A DNA stretch of 64,000 bases from Pogonophryne albipinna. Taxonomy: Eukaryota > Chordata > Actinopteri > Perciformes > Artedidraconidae. The notes below the pieces were generated by a model. It saw nothing but the letters and a program-made list of their open reading frames with translations, searched no databases and was not told where the DNA came from. Made by a program: the position numbers and the translations under genes. The DNA lies in NCBI GenBank assembly GCA_028583405.1, contig CM053253.1, positions 15,573,112 through 15,637,111 on the forward strand, written 5' to 3'. Positions 1 to 12,512 of the stretch are shown here, piece by piece. Numbering within the stretch: the first letter of the stretch is position 1; each line of letters opens with the position of its first letter.

Positions 1-595
1 TCCAGGTGGTGATAACTCTTCCCAACCTCTCCGCTCTCCTGTCCCCTGTCCACTGCTGCTCTCCATGCCCCTTTAACTCTTTTTTCTTGTCTACGGAGAA
101 GTATTTAAAACTGCAGGATTCATCACCTTTAAACTCCTGCCTCTTGCCAAATGCAACTACACTGCAGGTCATTAAATCAACTCAAGATGCATTTCAGTGT
201 CTTACCCTCATGAGCCCTCTGCGCTTCCTATCTCGACACAGCGTTTCAGTGTTTCTCTTGCCAAAGAACTCATACAATTACCCAGGCTAGTTGCATCCTT
301 TCACAATCTCTGATTTCAGAGCATTGACAGTTTATTGCTTAATTAATGTTGACTTGTGCTTGTTTGATCTTGAAACAGGTTATCCCCCTAACACTATGTA
401 GCAAGCACACACTATTGCACACCACTTCCTGTAAGTAACACCCCGACACCCCTCTGCTCCTTTCTGCCAGCCCATTTCCGCCTAGTTTTACATTTGGCAA
501 CTTACCAGAACATTCTTGTGTTATTGCAGTGGCTCAGTGTGAAGCGTCTGCTGAGGAAATGCACAGACAGACAGGTACACACATCTCACACAGAG
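1..595. other. Non-coding sequence, nothing recognised
   Basis: AT-rich sequence without exon-like ORFs, tandem repeats or transposon termini that I recognise. It probably lies in b4galt5 intron 1. Confidence 0.4.
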
Positions 596-1403
<808 letters not shown>

Positions 1404-1918
1404 GTAGGCACCTAATAACATACACACACACCCAAAAAACTCACAACACTGCCTCTGCCTATTTTTCTCCTGCTTACTCTATTTTTCAACCCCCACCCCC
1501 CTCCCCCAGGCAGAAAGATGAGGTCTCCTCACAGCTGGAGGTTACTCCTGTTGACTGAACAAATGGGCCAGAGCAGGCAGTTAGCGCACCACGCTGTCAC
1601 AGTAGCTACATACAGTTGAGCCAGATGCCCCCACATGCCCTTCCCCATGTATTTCTTCATCTTAATATCTGAAGGACCTATATGGCTGCCTGTATGCATA
1701 TTTCAATGTGGTCTGACACACAACTAATGGCGCATTCCACTACAGCGCGGAGCACGGTTTAAGCGTGCCGTGCCCGGCCCGTTTTTGGTTGCGTTTCCAC
1801 TAGGCGTAGTTCCGGCTAGCGGGTACCTTTTCACAGTTTTTCTGGCTCTCCAAAATCGAGGTTCTTTCCGGGCCAACAACTGGGCTGAGTATGCTAAACT
1901 AGTGAGAGAATTGCTGGC
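1404..1918. other. Non-coding, probable terminal part of a DNA transposon from ~1729
   Basis: Mostly unremarkable up to 1728. From about 1729 the text GGCGCATTCCACTAC and the later TTGCGTTTCCACTAGGCG resemble common fish DNA-transposon ends. It runs into the repeat that starts at 1919. The element is not delimited. Confidence 0.35.
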
Positions 1919-2216
1919 AACTACAACAAAATGAACATATTTTACCGTGATTTAATTGTAATACACGTTTCAAAATGATGCCGAAGTAACAACATACTGA
2001 TACCGGTTAGTAAAAACCATGAATTAATGCTTTGACAAGTCTGCAGACAAGACGGCAGGCGAAAGACCTTTTAAAATGTGTGTTTTCTGAATGGAGATTG
2101 GCTAAGCTAACGTTGTATATGCTCCGACCGTCCACACTCACAACAACGGCCTATACAGACATAAATAAACCAGCGACTGTATTCGCCATTACACAGACAG
2201 TCTGTGGTTTGTACTA
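1919..2216 (+). repeat. Dispersed repeat, copy A (inverted relative to 63335-63620)
   Basis: About 298 bp that reappear as the reverse complement at 63335-63620. Shared blocks include AAAATGAACATATTTTA, CGTTTCAAAATGATGCCGAA and GGTTAGTAAAAA. The right edge of both copies coincides at TTTGTAC. The flanks differ, so this is a transposon-derived segment rather than a local duplication. Confidence 0.85.
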
Positions 2217-2639
2217 GTGATGTTACGTATTGCGTCGAGGCTTCGGAGCGTGTGTCGAGTAATCCCCGAAGCTTTTTGTGAAGCATGTATCGAGGCTTGT
2301 ATCGTTTTGGGCCAGTGACGTCATCGATGACAAACGAAGCCTCGCTGCCTGTCGATACCAAGTGACTGCTTCACGAAGCGATTCAGATCGGTTGCACCGT
2401 TGAACCACAACGCTCATAATACCCATGGATGTATAATAAGAACCATATTACCCCTCCTGTACCCGGGCCCGGTGACACGATGGAATCAAGAGAGCTCAGA
2501 CCCTCACTTATATAGAGGTCGGAACATGTCATAAGTATAAATAGATACAAGCATAAATAAATGTAGGAATAAAAACATGAATAAATAAATGAATAAATAC
2601 AGGAATAAATATGTTGCAGTGTTTTCAGGGAGCTTTAGT

Positions 2640-2706
2640 GTGTGTGCTGTGGCTCAGCTGGAAAGCAGTTGACTCATGACCGCAGGGTCCCTGGTTCAAC
2701 GACTGA
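2640..2706 (+). ncRNA. tRNA-like sequence (possible SINE head or tRNA relic)
   Basis: TGGCTCAGCTGG matches a pol III A box, and GGTTCAACGAC, about 40 nt downstream, resembles a B box. A CAT triplet occupies the anticodon position. The acceptor, anticodon and T stems do not pair well, so this is not a functional tRNA gene. It is best read as a tRNA-derived repeat or relic. Confidence 0.35.
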
Positions 2707-3794
2707 ACAATACGTATTTTTTGTTGTTTATAAAAGCTACAGCTAAATGAGATAATGTAGTTAATAAATGTATTCTTTGATATGGTTTAGCCTTTCTCAG
2801 GCTACAACATGGTTAAGTTTATGAATATTATTAAGGAATACAAATCCCTCTTTGCAATGTTTACCAGCCTCCTTAGGCTTTTCAATCACAATCATTAAAC
2901 AGGAATAAATACAATATTGTTAACATGAAAATATGATTTTATGTTCGTTGTTTAGAGTTATTCTAAGGCTTTACTCAATGGGAACAACTCGGTATGAGAA
3001 CTGTTGAGATGTCCAATCTGCCTGTTTTACACACTTTGACCAACATGGGGGTTTGTGTTATATATATATATATATAGCACCAAATTGCAACTAATCTATA
3101 TCTACTGTCAGTTTTCACATTGAACATGTGCTCTTTTATTAAATAAACTAAACGCTTTCATTTTAAGTTGTGAGTTTAGTGTTTTTGACCCTAAGAAACA
3201 CCGATGCATGAATCAATAACAATAATCCAGAGGATTTAAAAAATATATATCCCAAAAACACTTCGTTGCTGCAGTTGGCGCAGTGAATATTTCATCATGA
3301 GAAAGATCAAATGTATCGCTTGAATGCACTAAGTGTTGGGTAAACAACTCAATTGGTAGTAAATTGATGAATTATTTTCAGATTTAAGCTATAAAACCAA
3401 CATTAATACAGGTCATAAGACAGACTCAGTTGATACTCTGTAGAAAAACGTCTTTTTCAAGACTAGCTTGTAGCTGATGGTGGTAGATATGCTGTGCGTT
3501 CAGAAAAAAATGTGAAGCAGGTTTTGACGAAGGGATTCAAATATAGATGCCGGCGTCTAGATGAATTGATAAAAGCTAGTCTAAAGAGGAAGTGCTTTGA
3601 CAAAAAATCCATTAAAAAAATTCATCTGTGGAAGCCGTGGCGCTGTAAAAAGCACGACCAATCATTTTAGCCGGCCCGGCTAAAATAACTGGATGGCCTA
3701 CCTGCCTGTCAGCCTTCCATCTGTGCACAAACTTATCTCGTGCCCTCATTGGTCATGTGCGCGTTTGTGTGTGTTGGAGGAGGGGCTCTGTAAG

Positions 3795-3886
3795 GAAGTG
3801 GCAGATTTTTTCCAGCTGTGTATTTTCAAATTCTAGCGCACTCAAGCTGGTTTCTCCAAAATTGCCTACCCCACCTTAACTTAACT
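3795..3886. repeat. Half copy of the MITE family seen at 7640-7739
   Basis: AATTCTAGCGCACTCAAG followed by a TGCCTACCCCACCTTAAC end parallels TATTCTAGCGCACTCGAG and the TACCTACCCTACCTTTAAG end of the complete hairpin copy. The opposite arm was not found intact here. Confidence 0.5.
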
Positions 3887-5082
3887 TGAGAATCAATTAA
3901 ACGTTGTCTCTTCTGGCCACTTTACCAACTAGGACCTATTCGTAGAGGCCTCACCAAAGTGGAATATAAAAGCAGCAGGTAATTTGGACTATTATCAGAG
4001 AGTGGACATAAATCCGCACTGCCAGTAGCTATGGTTTGTTAATCAACTAAGCTGCCCTCCTGAGGTTTTATTAGAGGAGCCTTATAATGAAGCTCCTACG
4101 TAGTTTCTTTGCTAACTGTTTGCTGCCATGGCCAACCTAAGATGTTGATCTGGATACCCAAGAAAACACAAGACAGGTGAATGTTAGAAGGCAGCATCAT
4201 GATATCTAAATTGACAGCTTTGTGTTTAGAGACTGACAATAGCTGTGCATCAAATTACCTTGCCTCCTTGTTGTTTTAACGGGACTAATTTATGGTACAG
4301 TGGGGATGCGTCACAGAGGGGTTAGCTCAAAGACAGTGTAAAGTACATAAGCGCAGTGCAATGTCATTGTCCAACATGTTAAAGTAAGTACATTGGCCAA
4401 ACAAATATGTGCAAGCCCAAATACAGCTTGTACTGAGAAGCATTGTGCTAGAGAAGCCACTTTGATAACTTTACAAAGATGAGAAATCCTGTCTCAAAGG
4501 ATTAATGGATGTCTTGTCATTGTCAAAGCGACACCTGTAGCAACACACCCAACACCACTGAAGCCACACATATTTTTAAGCAAATGTTAGTGTCCAGTCT
4601 TGATTTGGCTAAAGCAGACTCCTGACCCTAATATCAGCTTTGACAACATTTTAAAATGTGTGTGTTCAACTTCCGCAACAACTGCAGATTTTCTAATCCT
4701 TTACTTTCATTAAAATCACATATTGGAGGAATTAGATAATCTCCTCTCACACATCCCTGAAACTGGCCCTCCCGCTGTACTTCTCGGAGACTTCAACCTC
4801 CAGACCTAGACGAAGATAGACGAACTAACATCTCTGTTAACCGCCTTTGCTTTCTCACTGTCTCCATCCCCACCAACTCATAAAGCTGGCAATGTCCTTG
4901 ATCTCATATTCTCAAGGAACTGCACTACTTCTAACCTCTCCGTAAACCCGCTCCACACATCCGATCATTTCTTCATTTCATTCTCTCTACCTCTTTCCAA
5001 ACATAACGAACTAATCTCTTCTCATCCTGCACCTGTCCGCCGTAACCTTCGTTCCCTCTCCCCATCTACCTTTGCCTCATCT

Positions 5083-5881
5083 GTGCTCTCAGCCCTCCCT
5101 TCCTCTGACTCGTTCCAACTCCTGCCTCCAAACTCTGCTGCAGAAACTCTCCTCTTTACTCTCTCATTCTCTCTGGACTCTCTCTGTCCTCTCACATCTC
5201 GGCAGGCTCGTCAGTCCCCTCCTGCTCCCTGGCTAAACGACGCACTGCGTGCTAATAGAACAGTCCTTAGGTCAGCAGAGCGGAAACGGTGGAAATCCAA
5301 ACACCGTGACGACCTCCTATCCTATCAGGCTCTCCTCTCCTCTTTCTCTGCTTCGATCTCTCAGGCAAAAAGCACTTTCTTTCAAGATAAAATCCAATCT
5401 TCCTATTCCAATCCCAAAAAACTATTTTCCATCTTCTCCACCCTCTTGGACCCTCCCAAAGCCCCTCCCCCCCTCCTCACTTCTGTCAAGCGACTTTGTT
5501 AACCATTTTGAAAAAAAGGTTGATGATATTCGCTCTTCTTTTTCTGACTCACCTTTACTCACCACTGGGTCACCAGACCCTCCATCCACCCACACACTAA
5601 CCTCCTTTTCCCCTCTCTCTCCAAGTGAGGTTCTTACGCTCATTACCTCTGCCCGCCCTACCACCTGTCCTCTGGACCCTATCCCTTCAAACCTCCTTCA
5701 GACTATCGCTCCTGATATTCTACCGTTCCTCACCCATTTCATCAACACTTCTCTAACTTCTGGTCACTTTCCAAACAGTCTCAAGGAGGCAACAGTAAAC
5801 CCTCTCCTAAAGAAACCCACTCTCAACCCGTCTGATGTTATAAAACTACAGGCCTGTCTCTCTACTCCCGTTCCTGTCTAA
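5083..5881 (+). pseudogene. LINE ORF2 upstream part, frameshifted
   Basis: Two overlapping frames (5083-5502, then 5249-5881) together read as the linker between endonuclease and RT: PWLNDALRANRTVLRSAERK, then VNHFEKKVDDIRSSF and PSNLLQTIAPDILPFLTHF. The frame change near 5490 and the stop at 5879-5881 show decay. Confidence 0.8.
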
Positions 5882-6056
5882 AACACTTGAACGCGCTGTC
5901 TTTAAACAACTCTCCTGTTATCTCCATCAGAACAACCGTCTGGATCCGCACCAGTCTGGTTTCAAGGCAGGTCACTCCACAGAAACTGCTCTCATTGCTG
6001 TCACTGAGGAACTGCACACTGCCAAAGCAGCATCCCTCTCCTCTGTCATCATCCTG

Positions 6057-7178
6057 TTGGACCTGTCAGCTGCATTCGACACGGTGAACCATCAGATCCT
6101 ACTTCGCACTCTCCAAGAACTTGGAGTTTCAGGCTCTGCACTTTCCCTCCTCACCTCATACCTCAAAGACCGTACCTACAGGGTAACTTGGAGAGGGTCC
6201 GAGTCCAACCCTTGTCAATTAACTACAGGGGTCCCTCAGGGCTCTGTTCTTGGTCCCCTCCTCTTCTCCCTGTACACAAACTCGCTCGGATCAGTCATTA
6301 GCCCGCATGGTTTTTCATACCACTGCTACGCTGACGACACCCAATTAATTCTGTCCTTTCCCCGCTCAGAGACCCAGGTCGTCGCACGCATCTCTGCTTG
6401 TCTAGCTGACATCTCTCAGTGGATGTCTGCTCATCACCTCAAGCTCAACCTTGACAAGACTGAACTGCTTTTCCTTCCGGGAAAAGATTGTCCCACTCTT
6501 GACCTAACAATCAACATCGGCACCTCTGTTGTTTCCCCGACTCAGACTGCAAGCAATCTGGGTGTGATCCTAGATAACAACCTGTCCTTCACTGCAAACA
6601 TAGCTGCTACAACCCGCTGCTGCAGATACACGCTTTACAACATCAGGAGGATACGTCCCCAGCTGACCCAGAAAGCCATGCAGGTTCTGGTCCAGGCTCT
6701 CGTCATCTCACGCCTAGACTACTGCAACTCCCTCCTGGCTGGTCTACCTGCATGTGCCATCCGACCTCTGCAGCTCATCCAGAATGCAGCGGCTCGTCTG
6801 GTCTTCAACCTTCCTAAATTCTCCCACACCACGCCGCTCCTCCGCTCCCTCCACTGGCTTCCGGTAACTGCTAGAATCCACTTCAAGACAATGGTACTTG
6901 CGTACCATGCTGCAAATGGATCTGGCCCTTCCTACATCCAGGACATGGTTAAACCGTACACCCCAGCACGTGCACTCCGCTCTGCATCAACCAAACGGCT
7001 CGCTGCACCCTCGCTGCGAAGGGGACCCAAGTTCCCATCAGCAAAAACACGTGAGTTTGCTATCCTGGCTCCAAAATGGTGGAATGAGCTCCCCATTGAC
7101 ATCAGGACAGCAGATAGCTTACACACCTTCCGGCGCAGACTGAAAATTCATCTCTTTCGACTTCACATCGAGCAATAG
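6057..7178 (+). pseudogene. LINE reverse transcriptase, C-terminal ORF (373 codons)
   Basis: Contains LDLSAAFDTVNH (RT motif A), TTGVPQGSVLGPLLFSLY (motif B), CYADDTQ (motif C, catalytic YADD near residues 91-94), and the C-terminal region LDYCNSLLAGLP and WNELPIDIR typical of L2 elements. The open stretch lacks the endonuclease and the N-terminal RT, which lie upstream in other frames, so the element is not autonomous as it stands. Confidence 0.9.
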
Positions 7179-7385
7179 AACTATTAACAAAGCACTTATA
7201 TACTAATAAAGGACTGGCTTACCTAAAGCCAGTTGAGTAGCACTTGAAATGTTTTTGCTCTATGAAACCTGATGTACTTATATGATTCTGTTTTCTTCAA
7301 GTTTGTATTTTGTTGGTCGAACGCACTTATTGTAAGTCGCTTTGGATAAAAGCGTCAGCTAAATGCAATGTAATGTAATGTAACA

Positions 7386-8941
7386 GTTGCGGGTACATTG
7401 TGTATATGCGTGGGGATTGTTGCAGTAGAAAATTTCACTGTAGCGCCCGGTACATTAATGGGAAACCCTAAATGTTTGAGCACCCTCTATGAAACGTCAA
7501 GCTACCCCACAGCACCCCCAAAAGAAATCTCTGGCGCCGCCACTGAGCCTGACTATTTGTGTTGGGGGGGCCCGACTTACTTTTTTTCTCCAAAGGGGGG
7601 GCCTGACAGAAAAAGTTTGAAACCTTGACATGTACATTACTTAAAGGTAGGGTAGGTAATTCACTTCAGAACCACTTTTTTTTTCTTTCATATTCTAGCG
7701 CACTCGAGTTCCTCAACTCTTACCTACCCTACCTTTAAGCAAGGTGATTCATTTAGAAAGGATTACTAGAAACATGTATTATATGTCCACTCCTTGTAAA
7801 TACAATCCCTGGCTGTCCACATCTAGGTGATTCATTAATTACTGAATAATCATTTTGACAAGGAAAGAATACTAGGTGTAATATTTATGCTTTTGAATAT
7901 ACAATCTTTGTATGGGGTGTGTTTGTAACACAAATACTGCCTATCCCAAAGTAAAGTTTAGACAGGGTATACTTGCTCTAATGTCAAAGGCTTATTGGGG
8001 GCAAACTTTAGAAACGGGTCCAGTCATCACATTATCCCAGCCACCAGCAGAACTACCCCCGTCATCAACATTTGTGTTTGAATGATGAATCACTGCCATC
8101 ATTACTGCTGTACACCAGCTCATCACAAGTTACAGTTTGACTGCCCTCTAAACACATGACCAAAGTAACCATGGTAACAGTCTCAATAACAAAGAGAGGC
8201 CTAGACCAGGTCAACAAAGACTGGGATTCTCCTCAGGGTGATTAGGTTACATAAATGATTAGTGGCTCAACACAAGACATTCAGGCTGCCTCAGTAAAAT
8301 GGCTCACAACTCTCCATCTCAACATTGGTACACCTCCACCTCGCCCCTCTGCACTCAGATTCACCATATGTCTGTGGTCAAATATCCAGTGTGTTGGACA
8401 TGGGTCATCTTACAGAAAACAGAACAAGACATAAGACTTGTGCATATAATATGTGTGTAGTGTTCACCAATGGAGGATACTTTGCCTCTTGTGTCTTTCT
8501 AAACCTGAACCAAATGGGAAGTTACAGGATCAGGAACTTAGGTTGAGGGAAGTTGAGTTCATGATAAGCCTTACAATATACAATCTGAATATTGAGGAAG
8601 CCATTTAAAATGTGTGAACCCCTCACCAGTCTGAAGACATTTGGACAATAAAAACATCACAAATGTTCGGTAAACACACAGCATTCAATTGTAATTCTTG
8701 TAAGTATCATGCTTTTTCTGCATTATTCATCACTATAAAATACAGTAAAGGAATGGCTTTCATTCTGTGTCCAATAAATTAAACTGAAAGGGGAAGTGGA
8801 TCTCACCAGTCAGAGAAATGTGCCTGGATTGTACCATTTAGAATATATTTAACATTTAACACATAACATTTAATTGTTGTAATTGACTATCCCAATGTCG
8901 AGAACTTTACCTACACGGATCTCATGAAAGGGTATGGTAAT
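7386..8941. other. Non-coding sequence around a hairpin MITE
   Basis: Outside the 7640-7739 hairpin, nothing beyond AT-rich unique-looking sequence is recognised. There are no exon-like ORFs with good splice sites. Confidence 0.4.
7640..7739. mobile_element. 100-bp hairpin MITE
   Basis: Perfect 20-bp TIRs: CTTAAAGGTAGGGTAGGTAA at the left and its exact reverse complement at the right, with an 80-bp spacer holding TATTCTAGCGCACTCGAG. The size and structure fit a MITE. No autonomous parent is in the window. Confidence 0.85.
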
Positions 8942-9760
8942 TAGGGATGTCCCGATCACCTTTTTTTGCTCCCGATCCGATTCCGATCATTTGATTTTGA
9001 CAATCTGCCGATACCGATTTTTCCCGATCCGATCTTTATGCAATGCATTAAGAGAAAAAAAAGGTAACAGATAACGGCTGGTCATCCAACGCGATGAATT
9101 CAGATATCTTGGCTGTTATTTTTTTGGCCTTTTCACTGTTCTGGGGCAGTTTCTCTTTCCTTTTAAAAGTCTCTGAAAGTGTTGGTTGTTTCAGTGCCGT
9201 TACCTGAGTGGCCGCTGTGTACTCGTCGTGTTGTTGTTGGTGTTTGTTTCTCAGGTGGCGTATTAGATTGGTCGTGTTGAACGTAGCTCTGTTCTTTCCA
9301 CCACGCAGAACCTCCGCCTTGCAAACATTGCATCTGGCTGTTACACTGCCTTCGCTTTCAATTTTGTAATACTTCCAAACTCCTGACATTTTCTCTGTCC
9401 AGACTCCAGAGTCACCAGCTGAACGTAGCCTCTCGTTAGCTTACTGCTACTATTAGACACTGCGCCCTGCCCACTCTGTTGCCAGATTTGAGAGAAATAA
9501 GCAACCAGGTCTATGAAAACAAGCCCAAAGGAAGCAACACATACATGATGTTGTGTAATTTTAAACCAAAACGAAGGCCTCAGGATGACTTTAAGACGTG
9601 AACATGGTCATTTTTGTTTTGTAACATTAAATAAAAAAATGTTAAAAAATTATAAAAATAAATAAATATTCCCGATCCCCGATTTTTTTCTCCCGATTCC
9701 GATCTTTTGAAAATCACGTGATCGGCTCCGATCCCTGATCACGTGATCGGAACATCTCTA
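8942..9760. mobile_element. Non-autonomous hAT element (819 bp) with 8-bp TSD
   Basis: Left end TAGGGATGTCCCGATCAC and right end (reverse complement) TAGAGATGTTCCGATCAC match at 16 of 18 bases. ATGGTAAT is duplicated exactly at 8934-8941 and 9761-9768. The 8-bp TSD and the BED finger ORF inside place it in the hAT superfamily. Subterminal CCGATCCGATTCCGATC repeats occur at both ends. Confidence 0.95.
9048..9389 (-). pseudogene. BED zinc-finger fragment of a hAT transposase
   Basis: A 113-residue ORF. SVWKYYKI-like start (SGVWKYYKIE), then C-x2-C (ARCNVCKAE) and H-x4-H (LIRHLRNKHQ), the BED finger that hAT transposases and ZBED proteins use to bind DNA. The catalytic RNase H part and the C-terminal dimerisation region are absent, so the element keeps only the DNA-binding N-terminus. 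Reading is minus strand, from the right TIR inward. Confidence 0.85.
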
Positions 9761-10279
9761 ATGGTAATGGTATTCAAATTTGCATAAAAACAAAGCTGCT
9801 CACAACGTTTTATTGAGTATGATGATTAGATCATTCTTTTTTGTGGAGGTGATAAAATGTAAATCCCTTCACTTAAAACATGAGACTCATGATGATTTCT
9901 TTATTATACCCAAATAAATATGCAGCCGCAGCAACTGGTTTGACCCATCTCTGCCAAATAGAGCCTCAATAGATCTGTGCATAGCATGTTTTCGCCCTTT
10001 AGGTCAGACTAATCTCTTGTTTCCTATTGGCCCTGGCAGAATTATGACAATCCACAAACATAAACCAAATTGTCTTGAAAACACTGGATGAAGTGATTTC
10101 CTCTAAAAGCTGGGTGTTAAGATAAAAGCAAGGCCTTAGTGTGTATTTTGTTCTGCAATCATAGGACTTTTTTTTTTTTTATTGTATTTTACAGTGTCAA
10201 TGTAGTTATGCAATCTGTGTCCTTTCCAGGTTGACACCCCTGTACCTGCATATTCTTCTTAACCATATGTGGAGTGTAC

Positions 10280-10389
<110 letters not shown>

Positions 10390-11180
10390 GGGGGATAGCG
10401 GGTAGGGTATCACACGGTCAATGAAAGGCTTTAAGAGGTTTGCTCATGCCTCTGACTGACTCACAAGGTGCAATGAACTCTCACTCTATTGATGTTTAAC
10501 TAAATTCCTTTGTTAATAGAGTATTTAGAGTCACATGTCCTTGGACTGTGCGCACACATTTCAACACAGGAATGTGGCAAACTACCACAGCAGATCTAAT
10601 TTTTGACGTTTTATATATAAATAATGGCTAAAGTGTTGTTCTGAGCTGTCAGAGGTAAGGAGCAAGAACAGTTTGCCATTATTTGAAGTTATTTACACTA
10701 GTTGTAATGACTTTTATTGAATGGTCTCCTCTGTAGTGTACAGAAGTCCCAGACAAAAAGACGGTCCATGGCTCTGTCCCAGATAACTGTATCCTTGGGG
10801 ATTTATTGTCACCCCAATCATCATGGGAACAAAGAGGGCATGTTTCTGTGGTTGCCGTGATGATAAAAATGAGTCAGTCCTGGATGGGAACAAGCCCTCG
10901 GGGAACCATGGCAACAGTGAAAATGTCAAACGCCAGATCTTAAGTGCTCCAGCCGGAGGAATTTCAGTGATTGAACTGCTGTGTATCCAGCTTTCTCTGT
11001 TAAATGTTCATATTGTTTTATAAACTAGAGATGTTTTTAATGTTTAAATTGCTGAATAATTTTCAGAAGTTAAATACAAAAGGTGAATAATGTATTCCAA
11101 TGCAGTTTGATTGTTCATTCACAATGGAATCTATCTGAGGCAGCTTGGCACCAAGTTAATATTTCACCAAGGCTGTATAG

Positions 11181-11266
11181 CAGGGGTACTCAAACTTTTT
11201 TGTTAAAGGTCCACTTGTGAATTTTATACAAGGTCAATGGTCCGGATCAATGCCAGTAAAGCCCTG
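11181..11266. mobile_element. 86-bp hAT-type MITE
   Basis: Starts CAGGGGTACTCAAACTTTTT, a common hAT (Charlie-like) terminus, and ends GCCCTG. The flanking 8-mers CTGTATAG and CTATATAG differ at one position, consistent with an old target-site duplication. Only a few bases of the terminal inverted repeat are matched. Confidence 0.6.
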
Positions 11267-12370
11267 CTATATAGCCTCTGGAAATTAGCCTGAAGAGGAT
11301 GGCTGGATTGAGGGAAATTAACGGATCAATTAAGCAGCAGAAGGTGGTGTGGAGGTGGGGTGTGGGAAGCATTACAGTGGGGACTAGAGATGGGTGGTTT
11401 TAAAGTGCCAGAGAGGCACTACCGCATTAATCAAAGTGGGGCATTTGAGTAGCAATAACACACATCGGCAGAACCAAGCCATAGACACTGTATTTTCCTA
11501 CACCTATTGTAAATACAAACAAACTCATTCACCACTGCATTGCATAAAGACAGACACCATTATTACTACAGCCAAAGGATTTGTGTCTGACTCTGGTAAA
11601 TTCACAGCAGAGAGCACTATGGTTACTACAAACAATGCTATAATGCTGATGCCTACAAACTTAAGACTAGAGAGGCAATTAAACTAGCGAGTTTCTTTGG
11701 CATCCATATATTCAAATTAATCTCATGTATGAATGATGAACACATTTAACCACCATGTCTTGCTGCTCCTCAAAAAAGTTCAATTTAAGATGTAACCACA
11801 TTAATTCAACCAGGTTAACGGGTTAGCATCAAAAACAATGCTGACAAAAAGCCATGGTAATCTAGGCTAAAGCTAGCAATGTCAATTTTTTTCATTTCCT
11901 TCAATGCAAAGCACCATACTTCCTAGCACGAAATACAATATGTCTGGTGTTTACAAGCTTCTTCCTTCTTCGGTACCTCTTCACCTAATGTGCCAGTGTT
12001 TACCCAAATTAGGATTCAAATGTTCCTGGGGAATGGCAACTCGCTGTTACAATGTAGAGTCTGCTATGCAGGAAGTGGCTGCAGACATACAGACATAGCT
12101 GTGGATGGACAATCTATATGTGCAGACTGACACACCGCTTGGAGGGTGTGACCAGAGGAAATGTAAAAAAGTGCTTTGGAAAAAAACAGGGAGAGACCTG
12201 CATTATCAATAGCAGTGAGAGGGGGGGGGGGGGGTGCTAACGGCGTTAAAGGACATCCATTACAGCGAATACAGCGCACAAGACAGGCTTAAACCAAAGG
12301 CATGGTCCTCAGTAAGTCTCCAAAAATCAAGCGTTTCAATAACTTGAGGGTTGGAAGAGTGGGATTACAG

Positions 12371-12512
12371 ATAATCCATCCATCCATCTTCTCCCGCTTA
12401 TCCGTGGTCGGGTCGCGGGGGTAGCAGGTCCAGCAGAGAGCCCCAAACTTTCTTTTCCCTGGCCAAATCAACCAGCTCTAACTGGGGGATCCCAAGGCAC
12501 TCCCAGGACAGC
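12371..12512 (-). mobile_element. Rex3/RTE-type LINE 3' fragment
   Basis: On the minus strand the text runs CTACCCCCGCGACCCGACCA, then CGGATAAGCGGGAGAAGATGG, ending in GATG repeats (the plus strand shows CCATCCATCCATC). This is the 3' end of the teleost RTE-clade element Rex3. Only about 140 bp are kept, typical of 5' truncation. Confidence 0.75.

Larger units (their letters stand above)
2217..4726. other. Non-coding, mixed decayed repeats
   Basis: A sequence starting TAGTGATGTTACG at 2216 has short internal inverted words (GAGGCTTCGG and CCGAAGC) and may be a decayed hAT-type element inserted at the edge of copy A. From 2500 to 2620 there is an AATA-rich simple region. A tRNA-like stretch (2640-2706) and half of a MITE (3795-3886) are annotated separately. 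Nothing is recognised in the rest. Confidence 0.35.
4727..7385 (+). mobile_element. L2/Maui-type LINE, 5'-truncated
   Basis: Begins inside the endonuclease domain (CCGCTGTACTTCTCGGAGAC reads AVLLGDF), continues through reverse transcriptase and ends with the fish L2 tail TTGTAAGTCGCTTTGGATAA followed by (AATGT)n. Frame changes near 5490 and 5850 break the ORF upstream of the RT core. It lies sense to the plus strand, inside the putative b4galt5 first intron and antisense to that gene. Confidence 0.93.
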
